From: UBA7692 sp964552715
GTDB lineage: Bacteria; Bacteroidota; Bacteroidia; Chitinophagales; LD1
Assembly (NCBI GenBank): GCA_964552715.1
Contig: CAZKHZ010000110.1
Span: forward strand, 1-12,491
DNA length: 12,491 nucleotides
Direction: 5' to 3'
Below, piece by piece: positions 1 to 6,834 of this stretch. The position numbers and the translations under genes were made by a program. How positions within the stretch are numbered: the first letter of the stretch is position 1; each line of letters opens with the position of its first letter. The notes below the pieces were generated by a model. The model had not been told where the DNA came from. It saw only the letters and a list, made by a program, of their open reading frames with translations, and ran no database searches.

Positions 1-31
1 CAAAGATAGTTTTTCACCACATAATTGCAAC
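1..31 (-). promoter_or_regulatory. Bacteroidota-type promoter firing off the left edge
   Basis: On the minus strand, bases 8 to 1 read TATCTTTG, an exact match to the Bacteroidota -7 element TAnnTTTG. Bases 31-28 read GTTG, fitting the -33 element, with 19 bases between the two. Transcription would start just outside the window, so the target gene is not visible. It lies downstream of gldH on the same strand and would therefore have its own promoter. The match is by eye; spacing and box are both good. Confidence 0.5.
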
Positions 32-95
32 AGGTGGCGATAAAAAATCAGAAAGAGTTTGGTTTGTACGTTCAAGGTGGGTTGAAAAAAGATTT

Positions 96-599
96 TTAAT
101 TGCTTTCGGCTGTGTATTTTTCAACCTTCATCCCCACGCTGCGGATGTTCACGAGCGGATTTACGCGCATATCTTGTGCTATTGAAAACTTATAAATGCC
201 TTGTTGAGGAAAGATGGCATTTTCTTGAATTGGAATTTGAATATCACAGTTGTCGCCCGTGCATTCGCCAAACCATTTGCCGTCTGCTTCGCTTAATAAC
301 AAATTTACTCGTTTAGAATATTTTTTACCGTCAGGGAATTGTGTTTCGATATTCACCCACACATTCCTCCATTCAAAATGAAAGGAGTGGCGTAGGTTTA
401 TAAATATATTATAGTGTACGGCAGTGTCTTTAATTTCTGCTTCAAATATTTGCGTATCTGCATAGCTCCACTTTTCGGCTTTTAAAGGTTTGTTTACTTC
501 ATAAACAAAATTAGCATCGCAGCCAACAAGCATAATATAGTAAGCTAGAAAAACTAAAGCAGTTATCTGCCGAATTTTAGAAAGCAAAATACTCTTCAT
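96..599 (-). CDS. gldH: gliding motility lipoprotein GldH
   Basis: A 167-residue lipoprotein. Residues 1-27 form a lipoprotein signal peptide: basic start, hydrophobic stretch, then lipobox LVGC with Cys27 as the predicted lipidated residue. The mature part has the GldH pattern: LRHSF then a tryptophan-rich strand (about 69-82), a KWFGECTGD segment (108-116), and the C-terminal block with G134-IYKF, QDMR (142-145) and the final SVGMKVE strand (154-160). In flavobacteria GldH is an outer-membrane-associated lipoprotein needed for gliding and for type IX secretion function. The gene starts 12 bases after ricT ends, so the two are probably cotranscribed. The name rests on pattern recognition plus the ricT neighbour. 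Presence of gldH suggests a type IX secretion system but does not prove that the cells glide. Confidence 0.85.
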   Translation of the reverse strand: MKSILLSKIRQITALVFLAYYIMLVGCDANFVYEVNKPLKAEKWSYADTQIFEAEIKDTAVHYNIFINLRHSFHFEWRNVWVNIETQFPDGKKYSKRVNLLLSEADGKWFGECTGDNCDIQIPIQENAIFPQQGIYKFSIAQDMRVNPLVNIRSVGMKVEKYTAESN

Positions 600-611
600 T
601 TTAGTAGATAC

Positions 612-1895
612 TTACTGCGTATTTTGTGGAGGCGGTCCCTGTTTCGGCTTATTCTGATTCTGTCCTTGAGCAGGCTTTTGATTTTGCCCTTGATTAGTTC
701 TCTGATTCTGTCCTTGCGCAGGTTTCTGATTTTGACCTTGCTGCATTGGCTTTTTTGAATGTTGCTTGTGCTGGTTTTGTTTACGTTTTTTCCTTTCCTT
801 ATCTTCTAAGGTGGAAAGACTAACCTGACCCACCAAATCATCATGCTTGCTTTCATCTACAGACGCTTCCACCAAAGCATAGTTTTCTAGGCTCTTAGGT
901 TTTTTTCCGCCTTTGTTCATCAGCAATAATTCTTTGGCATCGCCAACGGTAAGTTTGAAGTATGCTCCGCGCTTATCGTCAAATTCATACCAAAGCAATT
1001 GCTTTAGGATTTCGGTTTTCTTTAACCATGCAATGCCTTCTTCGGTTTCAATTTTATCTGATTGACGCGGAAAACTTTTCATCGCATCATTATAAGTATC
1101 TAACTCATAGTTAAGGCAGCATTTTAGTCTGCCGCATTGTCCGCTAAGTTTTTCGGTGTTGATGGCAAGGTTTTGATAACGAACGGCATTTGTGGTTACC
1201 GATTTAAAATCTGTGAGCCAAGTGGAGCAGCAAAGTTCCCTGCCGCATGTGCCAATACCGCCTATTCTTGCGGCTTCCTGCCTTGCACCAATTTGGCGCA
1301 TTTCAATTTTTGATTTGAATTCGCGGGCATATACTTTTACTAATTCGCGAAAGTCAACACGGTCATCTGCAGTGTAATAAACAGTTAGTTTTTTACCATC
1401 GCCTTGAAACTCAATGTCACCGATTTTCATTTCGATTTTATGTGTGCGTGCAATGGCGCGTGCCTTTACCATTATCTCATTTTCTTTGTTTCGGCAATCC
1501 AGCAACAGGTCAATGTCTTGCTCGTTTGCAATGCGAATAATGTTGCGGATAATGTCTTCGCGCTCGCTAACCTTGCGCTTCTTCATTTGCGCTTTTACCA
1601 ATTCGCCCTGTAAGTTTACTTCGCCTACATCAAAGCCCTGTACCGATTCTACTACTATTAACTGACCTTTAAATAAATCTAGGTGCTCGGTGTTTCGGTA
1701 GTAGCCTTTGCGCGCGCCTTTTTTGAAACTAACTTCTACAATATTAAAATTCTCGTTGAAGGATAGTGGCAGGTTTGAAAACCAATCGTAAACATTGTTG
1801 CGATTGCAGCCACCTGTGCTACAACCTCCTGCGCTTCCGCACCCTCCAACTGCCTCGCCTTCTTTATTTTTTGTTCCGCAACTTGTACAACCCAT
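612..1895 (-). CDS. ricT: PSP1 domain protein, RicT-like Fe-S complex subunit
   Basis: A 427-residue PSP1-family protein. The PSP1 core lies at about 75-165. It is followed by the two cysteine signatures diagnostic of the family: GTCGRELCCSTW (216-227, Cys217, 222, 223) and SGQCGRLKCCLNYE (251-264, Cys254, 259, 260). In Bacillus, RicT (YaaT) joins RicA and RicF in a complex that carries 4Fe-4S clusters and affects RNA maturation and phosphorelay signalling; the role in Bacteroidota is less clear. Two extensions flank the core. Residues 1-30 hold five more cysteines (3, 6, 19, 25, 30) among glycines. Residues 365-427 are a hydrophilic, basic then Gln/Asn-rich tail with octad repeats, probably disordered. 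The ATG start includes the cysteine-rich head and no alternative is needed. gldH follows 12 bases downstream. Confidence 0.88.
   Translation of the reverse strand: MGCTSCGTKNKEGEAVGGCGSAGGCSTGGCNRNNVYDWFSNLPLSFNENFNIVEVSFKKGARKGYYRNTEHLDLFKGQLIVVESVQGFDVGEVNLQGELVKAQMKKRKVSEREDIIRNIIRIANEQDIDLLLDCRNKENEIMVKARAIARTHKIEMKIGDIEFQGDGKKLTVYYTADDRVDFRELVKVYAREFKSKIEMRQIGARQEAARIGGIGTCGRELCCSTWLTDFKSVTTNAVRYQNLAINTEKLSGQCGRLKCCLNYELDTYNDAMKSFPRQSDKIETEEGIAWLKKTEILKQLLWYEFDDKRGAYFKLTVGDAKELLLMNKGGKKPKSLENYALVEASVDESKHDDLVGQVSLSTLEDKERKKRKQNQHKQHSKKPMQQGQNQKPAQGQNQRTNQGQNQKPAQGQNQNKPKQGPPPQNTQ
642..737 (-). repeat. four 24-bp tandem repeats encoding GQNQ octads in ricT
   Basis: RicT residues 387-418 are four successive eight-residue units: GQNQKPAQ, GQNQRTNQ, GQNQKPAQ and GQNQNKPK. 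Each corresponds to a 24-base unit. The units differ at synonymous and non-synonymous sites, so they are not recent perfect copies. The encoded segment is low-complexity, polar and positively charged, as expected of a disordered tail. Confidence 0.85.
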
Positions 1896-1958
1896 TTTGT
1901 TATTTTTGATTTATGATGTATGATTTTAGCATTGATAATGCCGAATCATTTGAAGTGC

Positions 1959-1966
1959 CGAAACTA
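1959..1966 (-). promoter_or_regulatory. possible -7 element upstream of ricT
   Basis: The minus strand reads TAGTTTCG, one base from the consensus TAnnTTTG. It ends 63 bases before the ricT start, inside the 116-base gap between aguB and ricT. I see no convincing -33 partner. If real, ricT-gldH would be transcribed separately from aguB; otherwise all three may share one transcript. Confidence 0.25.
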
Positions 1967-2011
1967 TACCCTTTTATTTAATTTTCAGAAAAGGAATTAT
2001 TTAATAAGCTC

Positions 2012-2881
2012 TTAGTCAATGTATCTTTTGGTAATTGGCTGGTAGCTGTCTATTCTTCTGTCGCGCATAAATGGCCAGTGGGTACGGTAGTAATCTGTTT
2101 TGGCGGTGTCAATTTCTACCACTGTTGTTTCTTCGTTATCGTGCGAAGCGAGGTATTCTAATTTACCCAAAGGATTGCTTACAAAACTTCCGCCCCAAAA
2201 CTTCATTGTTCCTTTTTGTTCTAAGCCTACGCGATTTACACTTACCACATGTACTCCGTTTGAAACGGCATGAGCGCGTTGCATAATTTGCCAAGCATCG
2301 TATTGTTCTTTGTTGGTTGCTTCGTCTTGTGCAGTTGCCCAGCCGATGGCTGTGGGGTAGAAGAGAATTTCGGCACCGGATAGTGCTGTGATGCGGGCAG
2401 CTTCTGGATACCATTGATCCCAACAGATGAGTACACCGATTTTTGCAAATTTAGTTTCAAATGTTTTGTAGCCAAGGTCGCCCGGGGTGAAGTAAAATTT
2501 TTCGTAGAAGGAAGGGTCATCGGGAATGTGCATCTTGCGATACATGCCTAGGTATTTTCCATCGGCATCTAACACGGCTGTGGTGTTGTGATACAAACCT
2601 TGCGCACGTTTTTCAAACAGGGATGCGATAATCACTACGTTTAGTTCTTTGGCTAAAGCAGATAAAGTATCGGTGGTAACACCAGGAATCTGTTCGGCTA
2701 ATTTAAAATTGTCATAATCTTCTACATCACAGAAATATAGACTTTTAAAAAGTTCTTGCAAGCAAACAATCTGCGCGCCTTGGGCTGCTGCATCGCGGAT
2801 GCAGGCAAGAGCTTTGTCGAAATTAGATTGAACGTTATCGGAGCAACTCATTTGCACCAAACCCACTTTTACCTTGCTCAT
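2012..2881 (-). CDS. aguB: N-carbamoylputrescine amidase-like carbon-nitrogen hydrolase
   Basis: A 289-residue nitrilase-superfamily amidohydrolase of full length for AguB. The catalytic triad is visible: Glu43 in LQELF, Lys116 in YRKMHIPDD, and nucleophile Cys153 in ICWDQWYPEAAR. AguB-type features include the KFYFTPGD segment (128-135), WATAQDEA (181-188) and the C-terminal HWPFMRDRRIDSY (268-280). AguB hydrolyses N-carbamoylputrescine to putrescine, CO2 and ammonia, the last step of the agmatine deiminase route of polyamine synthesis, in the cytoplasm. The ATG start gives the usual short MSKVKVGLVQ entry into the first beta strand. Agmatine deiminase (aguA), the expected partner, is not in the window. 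A related amidase specificity cannot be excluded from sequence alone. Confidence 0.88.
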   Translation of the reverse strand: MSKVKVGLVQMSCSDNVQSNFDKALACIRDAAAQGAQIVCLQELFKSLYFCDVEDYDNFKLAEQIPGVTTDTLSALAKELNVVIIASLFEKRAQGLYHNTTAVLDADGKYLGMYRKMHIPDDPSFYEKFYFTPGDLGYKTFETKFAKIGVLICWDQWYPEAARITALSGAEILFYPTAIGWATAQDEATNKEQYDAWQIMQRAHAVSNGVHVVSVNRVGLEQKGTMKFWGGSFVSNPLGKLEYLASHDNEETTVVEIDTAKTDYYRTHWPFMRDRRIDSYQPITKRYID

Positions 2882-2898
2882 GTTTTTAAATTGAAGTG

Positions 2899-2906
2899 CG
2901 AACTTA
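2899..2906 (-). promoter_or_regulatory. possible -7 element upstream of aguB
   Basis: The minus strand reads TAAGTTCG, one base from TAnnTTTG, ending 17 bases before the aguB start. No clear -33 TTG is seen at the expected distance. A second near match, GACCTTTG, lies at 2968-2975. Either could drive aguB. Confidence 0.25.
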
Positions 2907-3116
2907 TTATTTATGGAATTAGGTTGTATAAAGTGGGTTGTAAAATTTCAAATTCTGGAAGTGATAACAAAGGTCTAAGAATTAAGAAATGGAAATGAAT
3001 ATGTTTTAATTGAAAAGTGAAGTACCAGAATCCTAATATTATTAACAATCATATCAAAGGCAACCATTATTGAATTCTGCTCGTTTTATTATTTTTAAAC
3101 TATAAGCAAAAACATT

Positions 3117-3416
3117 ATGCAAGGAGGAGACTGGAAACAATTATTTAAAGCAGCAGGCGATGGAGATGTGGAATTGGTATCTTTTTACATTCGTGCTGGC
3201 ATAAATCCTAATTATCAGCACCCAGAATTTTTTTCTACACCATTGATAGAAAGCGCACAAAACGGACATCTGGAAGTGGTTGAGTTTTTGTTGCAAAATG
3301 GAGCTGATCCTAATATCAAATCCGATTTTGATGGCTTAACTGCACTTGAAACAGCCCGTGAATTTAGACGGGCAAAGGTGATTGCTCATTTGGAGCAATA
3401 TTTAAAAGCAAATTGA
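3117..3416 (+). CDS. small ankyrin-repeat protein
   Basis: A 99-residue protein made almost wholly of ankyrin repeats. Unit one spans about residues 5-34 (WKQLFKAAGDGDVELVSFYI then GINPN). Unit two spans about 38-70 (STPLIESAQNGHLEVVEFLL then GADPN). A shorter capping unit spans about 71-98 (GLTALETAREFRRAKVIAHL). There is no signal peptide, membrane segment or enzymatic domain, so it should be a cytoplasmic protein-binding module with an unknown partner. It is alone on its strand, between the divergently read aguB and the convergently read response regulator. The ATG begins MQGGDWKQL; no upstream Shine-Dalgarno is seen. The fold call is firm and the biological role is not. Confidence 0.85.
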   Translation: MQGGDWKQLFKAAGDGDVELVSFYIRAGINPNYQHPEFFSTPLIESAQNGHLEVVEFLLQNGADPNIKSDFDGLTALETAREFRRAKVIAHLEQYLKAN

Positions 3417-3469
3417 ATTTAGAAACTGAAAAGTGCTTGCTGAAATTTTATAAAAGATAGAACTACTAC

Positions 3470-3877
3470 TCAATTCAACAAATACGTTGCTGCAATTTCC
3501 TGAATCAAACTTTCAGAAACAGGCTTGTTGCGGAAGGCTTTTACAAAAGGTAATGCTGTGGCTTTATCTTCATCATCTGGGTTCACAGAGGTGGTAAGCA
3601 TTACCACTGCCACTGTTTGTTTTATTTCGTTAGGCAGCAAAGCAAATTCCTCCAAAAATTCCCAGCCGTTCATCACTGGCATGTTGATGTCGAGGAAAAG
3701 AATTTCGGGTAAAGTTGCTTTTGAATCATATTGTTTATGTAGATAATCCAAAGCTTCCTGCCCGTTGAGTGCAAAATGAAAATGCTCGGTACATCCTGCG
3801 TTTTTAATAATCAATTCGTGCAAAAAATTCGTGGATACATCATCATCCACCAGTAATATTGACTTAAGCTTCTTCAT
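3470..3877 (-). CDS. single-domain response regulator
   Basis: A 135-residue receiver domain with no output domain. It shows the acidic pocket Asp11-Asp13 (LLVDDD), phospho-acceptor Asp63 in FLDINMPVMNGWEF, Thr95/Thr96 in the switch strand (VVMLTTS) and conserved Lys118 (NKPVSE). A longer reading to 3928 is open, but the ATG at 3877 starts MKKLKSILLVDDD, the normal entry into the first strand, so I chose it. That start lies inside the last codons of the histidine kinase gene, a 14-base overlap that suggests translational coupling. It is probably phosphorylated by that kinase. As a CheY/Rcp1-like protein it must act by protein contact or phosphorelay, because it has no DNA-binding part. Confidence 0.92.
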   Translation of the reverse strand: MKKLKSILLVDDDVSTNFLHELIIKNAGCTEHFHFALNGQEALDYLHKQYDSKATLPEILFLDINMPVMNGWEFLEEFALLPNEIKQTVAVVMLTTSVNPDDEDKATALPFVKAFRNKPVSESLIQEIAATYLLN

Positions 3878-5852
3878 ATTGAATTGGATTGATGGTAAAG
3901 TAAAACACGGTACCTCCGTTTGTGGCATCCTCTATACGCATACTTCCTGCATGCAACTCTACAATTTTTTTACAGTATGCCAAACCTATTCCCGTGCCAG
4001 CATAAACCCCACGGTTGTGTAATTGTTTAAAAAGTACAAATGCTTTTTCTCTGTCTTTAGCGGCAATGCCTATGCCATTGTCCTGCACAGCAAACTCCCA
4101 ACTTTTACCAATTGCTTTTGCATGAATATGGATAATTGGCTGTTTGTCCTTTTCGCAAAACTTTATGGCATTGCTTATCAGGTTTTGAAAAAGTTGATTG
4201 ATTTCCATTTTGTATGCTGGTAGCACAGGCAATGTGGCAACGTTTATCTGTGCCTGCTTTTCGTTTATTGCAGAGGCTAAATCTTTACATACATTTTTTA
4301 CTGCTTCATTAAAATCTACTTCTTCCAATTTTCGTTCGCTGCCTATGCGCGCATAAAACAATAAACCCTTTACAAGTTCGGTCATACGCACTGCAGATTC
4401 AGATATGTAATTTAATATCTGTTTGCCGTTATCATCTAATCTATCGCTGTACTGTGTGTTTAGTATTGCCGAGAAATTGGATATTGTTTTCAAAGGCTCC
4501 TGCAAATCGTGAGAAGCAATATAAGTAAACTGCTCCAACTCACGGTTTTTAGCTTCCAGTTCAAGTAACTTTATTCTTGCCTCTTCTGCTGCTTTTGTTT
4601 TTGTAATATCCAACGAAAACATTAAAATTCCACCAATCGAACCGTCTGTATTATGCCACGGTCTTATTTCCCATTTTAGCCATTGTATGTTGTTATCGGC
4701 TCGCACAAATTTATCTTCATCTTGATGAATGGTCTCGCCAGCTAAACATCGTTGATGCATGATTTTCCATTTATCACCAATTTCAGGAAACATCTCATAA
4801 TGCGATTTGCCCAAAAGTTCCACTCCCTCAAGGTGATAATCACTCACCCAGTTTTTAGAATAGGCTATGTAGCGCAACTTAGTATCAAATGCGGCAATGG
4901 AACTTGGTGCTTGTTTGATGAACGATTGCATCAGGGTGGCATCCAACTCTGCGGCATCACGCATGGCTTCTATATCGTTCACCTCATTTGCAGTAAACCA
5001 AATCACAATGCACGAAATGAAAATATACAGCATTAAAGAAAAAACAATGCTAAACTCTTCATCGCCTTTGTAGTATCTAAAAAAATTAACGCGAAAGAAC
5101 CCAAAGGCAAGTGCAAACATTGTTATTCGAAGCATCACCTTTCGAGCCATGGTGTTACCTGTGCCCTTGCCTGAGAGCAAACCAGCCAATCCAACTTCAT
5201 TATGAATAAATAAACCCGCAATCGACAGCAAAAACAATACCCCAGCAGTATGCACCGCCATGGTTGATATAAACAACATTTTACTGTGCTCGGTTATGCC
5301 ATATACAAAGCTGATGAGTGCAACTGATGCAATTAGCATTACAGGCAAAAGCAATGTTTGCATAATCTTTGATTGGTGCTTCCACTTGGTGAGAAAAGCA
5401 ACAAACGAAATACCAAAAAACACAAATGAGGCTGCCGTTAAAACGTTCATCCTTCCGGGGTAAACGCCCTCTTTCCGCTCGCTCAGCCAATCATCTAAAA
5501 ACAAATTATCAATACCTAAATTGATGATAATAAAATGTTGAAAAAGTGTTGCAGTGCCTATAAACAAAAGCACTAATGCGGCAAAGCCTAAAAACAATTT
5601 GAAGCTGTTTGGAGATGTAGGGTTTGCTTTAATTTTTTGCAGCAAGGCAATCCCAATGCTTGCCATCAGAATACAAACAGCCGTATTCATTTTCATAGAA
5701 GGAAAATCGGGTAATACTGTCAGTAGCAATGGTATTCTCAGAATCCACCCAATAATTACAGTGCAGGATATTAAAATACCTAACAATGCAACAGCATTTA
5801 CCCAAAACTGATAGCGCGCTAGGTTTTCTTTGCGATAATTTAAGTCGGTCAT
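3864..5852 (-). CDS. membrane PAS-domain sensor histidine kinase
   Basis: A 662-residue kinase. Residues 13-287 contain about eight hydrophobic segments (near 13-35, 57-72, 86-103, 138-155, 165-185, 195-215, 240-257, 268-287), which form a membrane sensor I cannot assign to a named family. A PAS domain follows (about 302-419, ending in a PAC-like GGILMFSLDITKTK), then a short coiled coil (420-442). The HisKA H-box is YIASHDLQEPLKTI with phospho-acceptor His448. The ATPase domain has the N-box NLISNAIKF (557-565), G1 box DNGIGI (591-596) and G2 box GTGIGL (619-624). All catalytic elements are present, so it should be active. The response regulator gene overlaps its 3' end and is the likely partner. 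The stimulus is unknown; a membrane or redox signal, or a PAS-bound ligand, is possible. Confidence 0.93.
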   Translation of the reverse strand: MTDLNYRKENLARYQFWVNAVALLGILISCTVIIGWILRIPLLLTVLPDFPSMKMNTAVCILMASIGIALLQKIKANPTSPNSFKLFLGFAALVLLFIGTATLFQHFIIINLGIDNLFLDDWLSERKEGVYPGRMNVLTAASFVFFGISFVAFLTKWKHQSKIMQTLLLPVMLIASVALISFVYGITEHSKMLFISTMAVHTAGVLFLLSIAGLFIHNEVGLAGLLSGKGTGNTMARKVMLRITMFALAFGFFRVNFFRYYKGDEEFSIVFSLMLYIFISCIVIWFTANEVNDIEAMRDAAELDATLMQSFIKQAPSSIAAFDTKLRYIAYSKNWVSDYHLEGVELLGKSHYEMFPEIGDKWKIMHQRCLAGETIHQDEDKFVRADNNIQWLKWEIRPWHNTDGSIGGILMFSLDITKTKAAEEARIKLLELEAKNRELEQFTYIASHDLQEPLKTISNFSAILNTQYSDRLDDNGKQILNYISESAVRMTELVKGLLFYARIGSERKLEEVDFNEAVKNVCKDLASAINEKQAQINVATLPVLPAYKMEINQLFQNLISNAIKFCEKDKQPIIHIHAKAIGKSWEFAVQDNGIGIAAKDREKAFVLFKQLHNRGVYAGTGIGLAYCKKIVELHAGSMRIEDATNGGTVFYFTINPIQYEEA

Positions 5853-5923
5853 CTGATATTTCTAGTCAACCTGCGAAATCTTTAGTAGGGTCTAAGCTTC
5901 GCATTATTTTTTAATACAAAAAA

Positions 5924-5931
5924 CAAAAATA
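5924..5931 (-). promoter_or_regulatory. candidate -7 element for the kinase/regulator operon
   Basis: The minus strand reads TATTTTTG, an exact TAnnTTTG match, ending 71 bases before the kinase start. No canonical TTG is seen about 20 bases upstream. The surrounding sequence is very A/T-rich, so chance is a real alternative. Confidence 0.3.
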
Positions 5932-5937
5932 CGATTC

Positions 5938-5973
5938 TTTAAAAACACCGATTGTTCTATTTTTAAAAACACC
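5938..5973. repeat. 12-bp direct repeat, two copies, 24-bp period
   Basis: TTTAAAAACACC occurs at 5938-5949 and again at 5962-5973, separated by 12 bases. The two copies sit in the middle of the divergent region between the kinase and DUF1801 genes, and flank the place where a -33 element would sit for the candidate kinase promoter. Spacing is close to two helical turns, compatible with side-by-side binding of a regulator. A function is inferred only. Confidence 0.5.
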
Positions 5974-5980
5974 TTGTATT

Positions 5981-6052
5981 ATGATTAAATTCACTTTTCT
6001 GTTATTACCTTTTTCAATCACAATTTATCTTTCTTTCGCAACAAACATTTAA
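5981..6052 (+). CDS. possible 23-residue hydrophobic microORF
   Basis: An ATG opens a 23-codon frame encoding MIKFTFLLLPFSITIYLSF followed by ATNI and a TAA stop nine bases before the DUF1801 ATG. The peptide has one lysine then a continuous hydrophobic run, so it resembles a signal peptide or a single membrane helix. It could be a leader peptide, a tiny membrane protein, a remnant of a lost secreted protein, or chance. No Shine-Dalgarno or -7 box clearly belongs to it. Confidence 0.2.
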   Translation: MIKFTFLLLPFSITIYLSFATNI

Positions 6053-6061
6053 TCTCGAATT

Positions 6062-6514
6062 ATGCAATCAAGCACACAAACACCCGATGAGTATTTTGCT
6101 GCCCTCCCCATCGAAAAGCAACAAGCTATGCAACAACTCCGCCAAACTATTTTGAAGAATCTACCCAAAGGCTTTAAAGAGGAAATGAGTTATGGCATGG
6201 TAGGCTATGTAGTGCCACACACCCTCTATCCTGCGGGCTACCACTGCAACCCCAAGCTGCCACTACCATTTTTAAACATAGCATCACAAAAGAACTTTAT
6301 CGCAGTTTACCACATGGGCATCTATGCCGATGAACAACTACTCACATGGTTTCAAAACGAATTCCCCAAACACAGCACAGCAAAATTAGATATGGGCAAA
6401 AGTTGCATCCGTTTCAAAAAGCCTGAACAAATTCCCCTCACACTTATTGGAGAACTAGCAACCAAAATGACCCCAACCCAATGGATTGACCTCTACGAAA
6501 AAAACCTACAATAA
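6062..6514 (+). CDS. DUF1801 family protein
   Basis: A 150-residue cytoplasmic protein of the DUF1801 (YdhG-like) family. Seen: the N-terminal DEYFAALP helix start (9-16), EEMSYGMVGY (40-49), the buried strand NFIAVYHMGIY (78-88), and the near-C-terminal MGKSCIRFKK (111-120) followed by a helix with PTQWIDLYEK (138-147). These are the family hallmarks and the length is normal. The biochemical function of DUF1801 proteins is not established; some family members have been linked to iron handling or stress, but nothing here supports a specific role. It is alone on its strand. Its codons look richer in C-ending forms than those of neighbouring genes. Confidence 0.85.
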   Translation: MQSSTQTPDEYFAALPIEKQQAMQQLRQTILKNLPKGFKEEMSYGMVGYVVPHTLYPAGYHCNPKLPLPFLNIASQKNFIAVYHMGIYADEQLLTWFQNEFPKHSTAKLDMGKSCIRFKKPEQIPLTLIGELATKMTPTQWIDLYEKNLQ

Positions 6515-6579
6515 ATATGGCATACGCACCATGTACCTCTCTGATAGTGATTAACGTAGCTGTCTATAAATCTTTTGAA

Positions 6580-6819
6580 TTATGAAACAGAATCATCATT
6601 CATAAAAAAGCTAAGTGCGCCTGAGGGACATAGTTTTATTTGATCAATAATCCGCTCAGTTGTGGCACCATCAGGTTTTATCCAAGGCTTTTCCATTGGG
6701 TTGAACACCTCACTTAATGCATTGTTGCCCTTCCAACATTTTTTAGAATGAATGCACTGTTCGGGCTTCCACACTATGGTTACTTCTCCGTTGGTGTAAT
6801 GTTTTGTGCTGTCTTTCAT
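6580..6819 (-). CDS. YjdI-like mono-cluster Fe-S protein (Fer4_19)
   Basis: A 79-residue protein matching the divergent 4Fe-4S mono-cluster family typified by Escherichia coli YjdI. Visible features are Cys22 and Cys28 in QCIHSKKCW, the family motif EKPWIKPDGA (43-52), and Cys64 in LCPSGALSF (63-71). Only three cysteines are present, so if a 4Fe-4S cluster forms, the fourth ligand must be another residue or an external group; a 3Fe-4S cluster is also possible. The gene begins 15 bases after the alkane monooxygenase gene ends, on the same strand, so the two are probably cotranscribed. That context suggests, without proving, that it carries electrons to the monooxygenase, which in characterised systems uses a rubredoxin. 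The segment after residue 72 is a short acidic tail. Confidence 0.85.
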   Translation of the reverse strand: MKDSTKHYTNGEVTIVWKPEQCIHSKKCWKGNNALSEVFNPMEKPWIKPDGATTERIIDQIKLCPSGALSFFMNDDSVS

Positions 6820-6834
6820 TAAGGATATTTAAAC

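Noticed and set aside
642..737. CRISPR-like short repeats
   Set aside because: The units are contiguous in-frame coding repeats with no spacers, inside ricT.
1192..1665. Plus-strand open frames opposite ricT
   Set aside because: They are antisense to a well-supported gene with family motifs, have no recognisable domain, and reflect the composition of the opposite strand.
2163..2520. Alternative minus-strand frames inside aguB
   Set aside because: They overlap the catalytic region of aguB in other frames and encode unstructured, Ser/Arg/Thr-rich sequence without family features.
2882..3116. RNA gene or riboswitch in the 235-base gap
   Set aside because: The interval is A/T-rich with no cloverleaf, long stem or recognisable aptamer core; only candidate aguB promoter elements were found.
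3878..3928. Longer N-terminus for the response regulator
   Set aside because: The extra 17 residues are unlike a receiver domain and come from kinase coding sequence read in another frame; the ATG at 3877 gives a canonical start.
6517..6533. Possible terminator hairpin between DUF1801 and the Fe-S gene
   Set aside because: ATGG and CCAT can pair around an eight-base loop, but the stem is only four perfect pairs and no T-tract follows.
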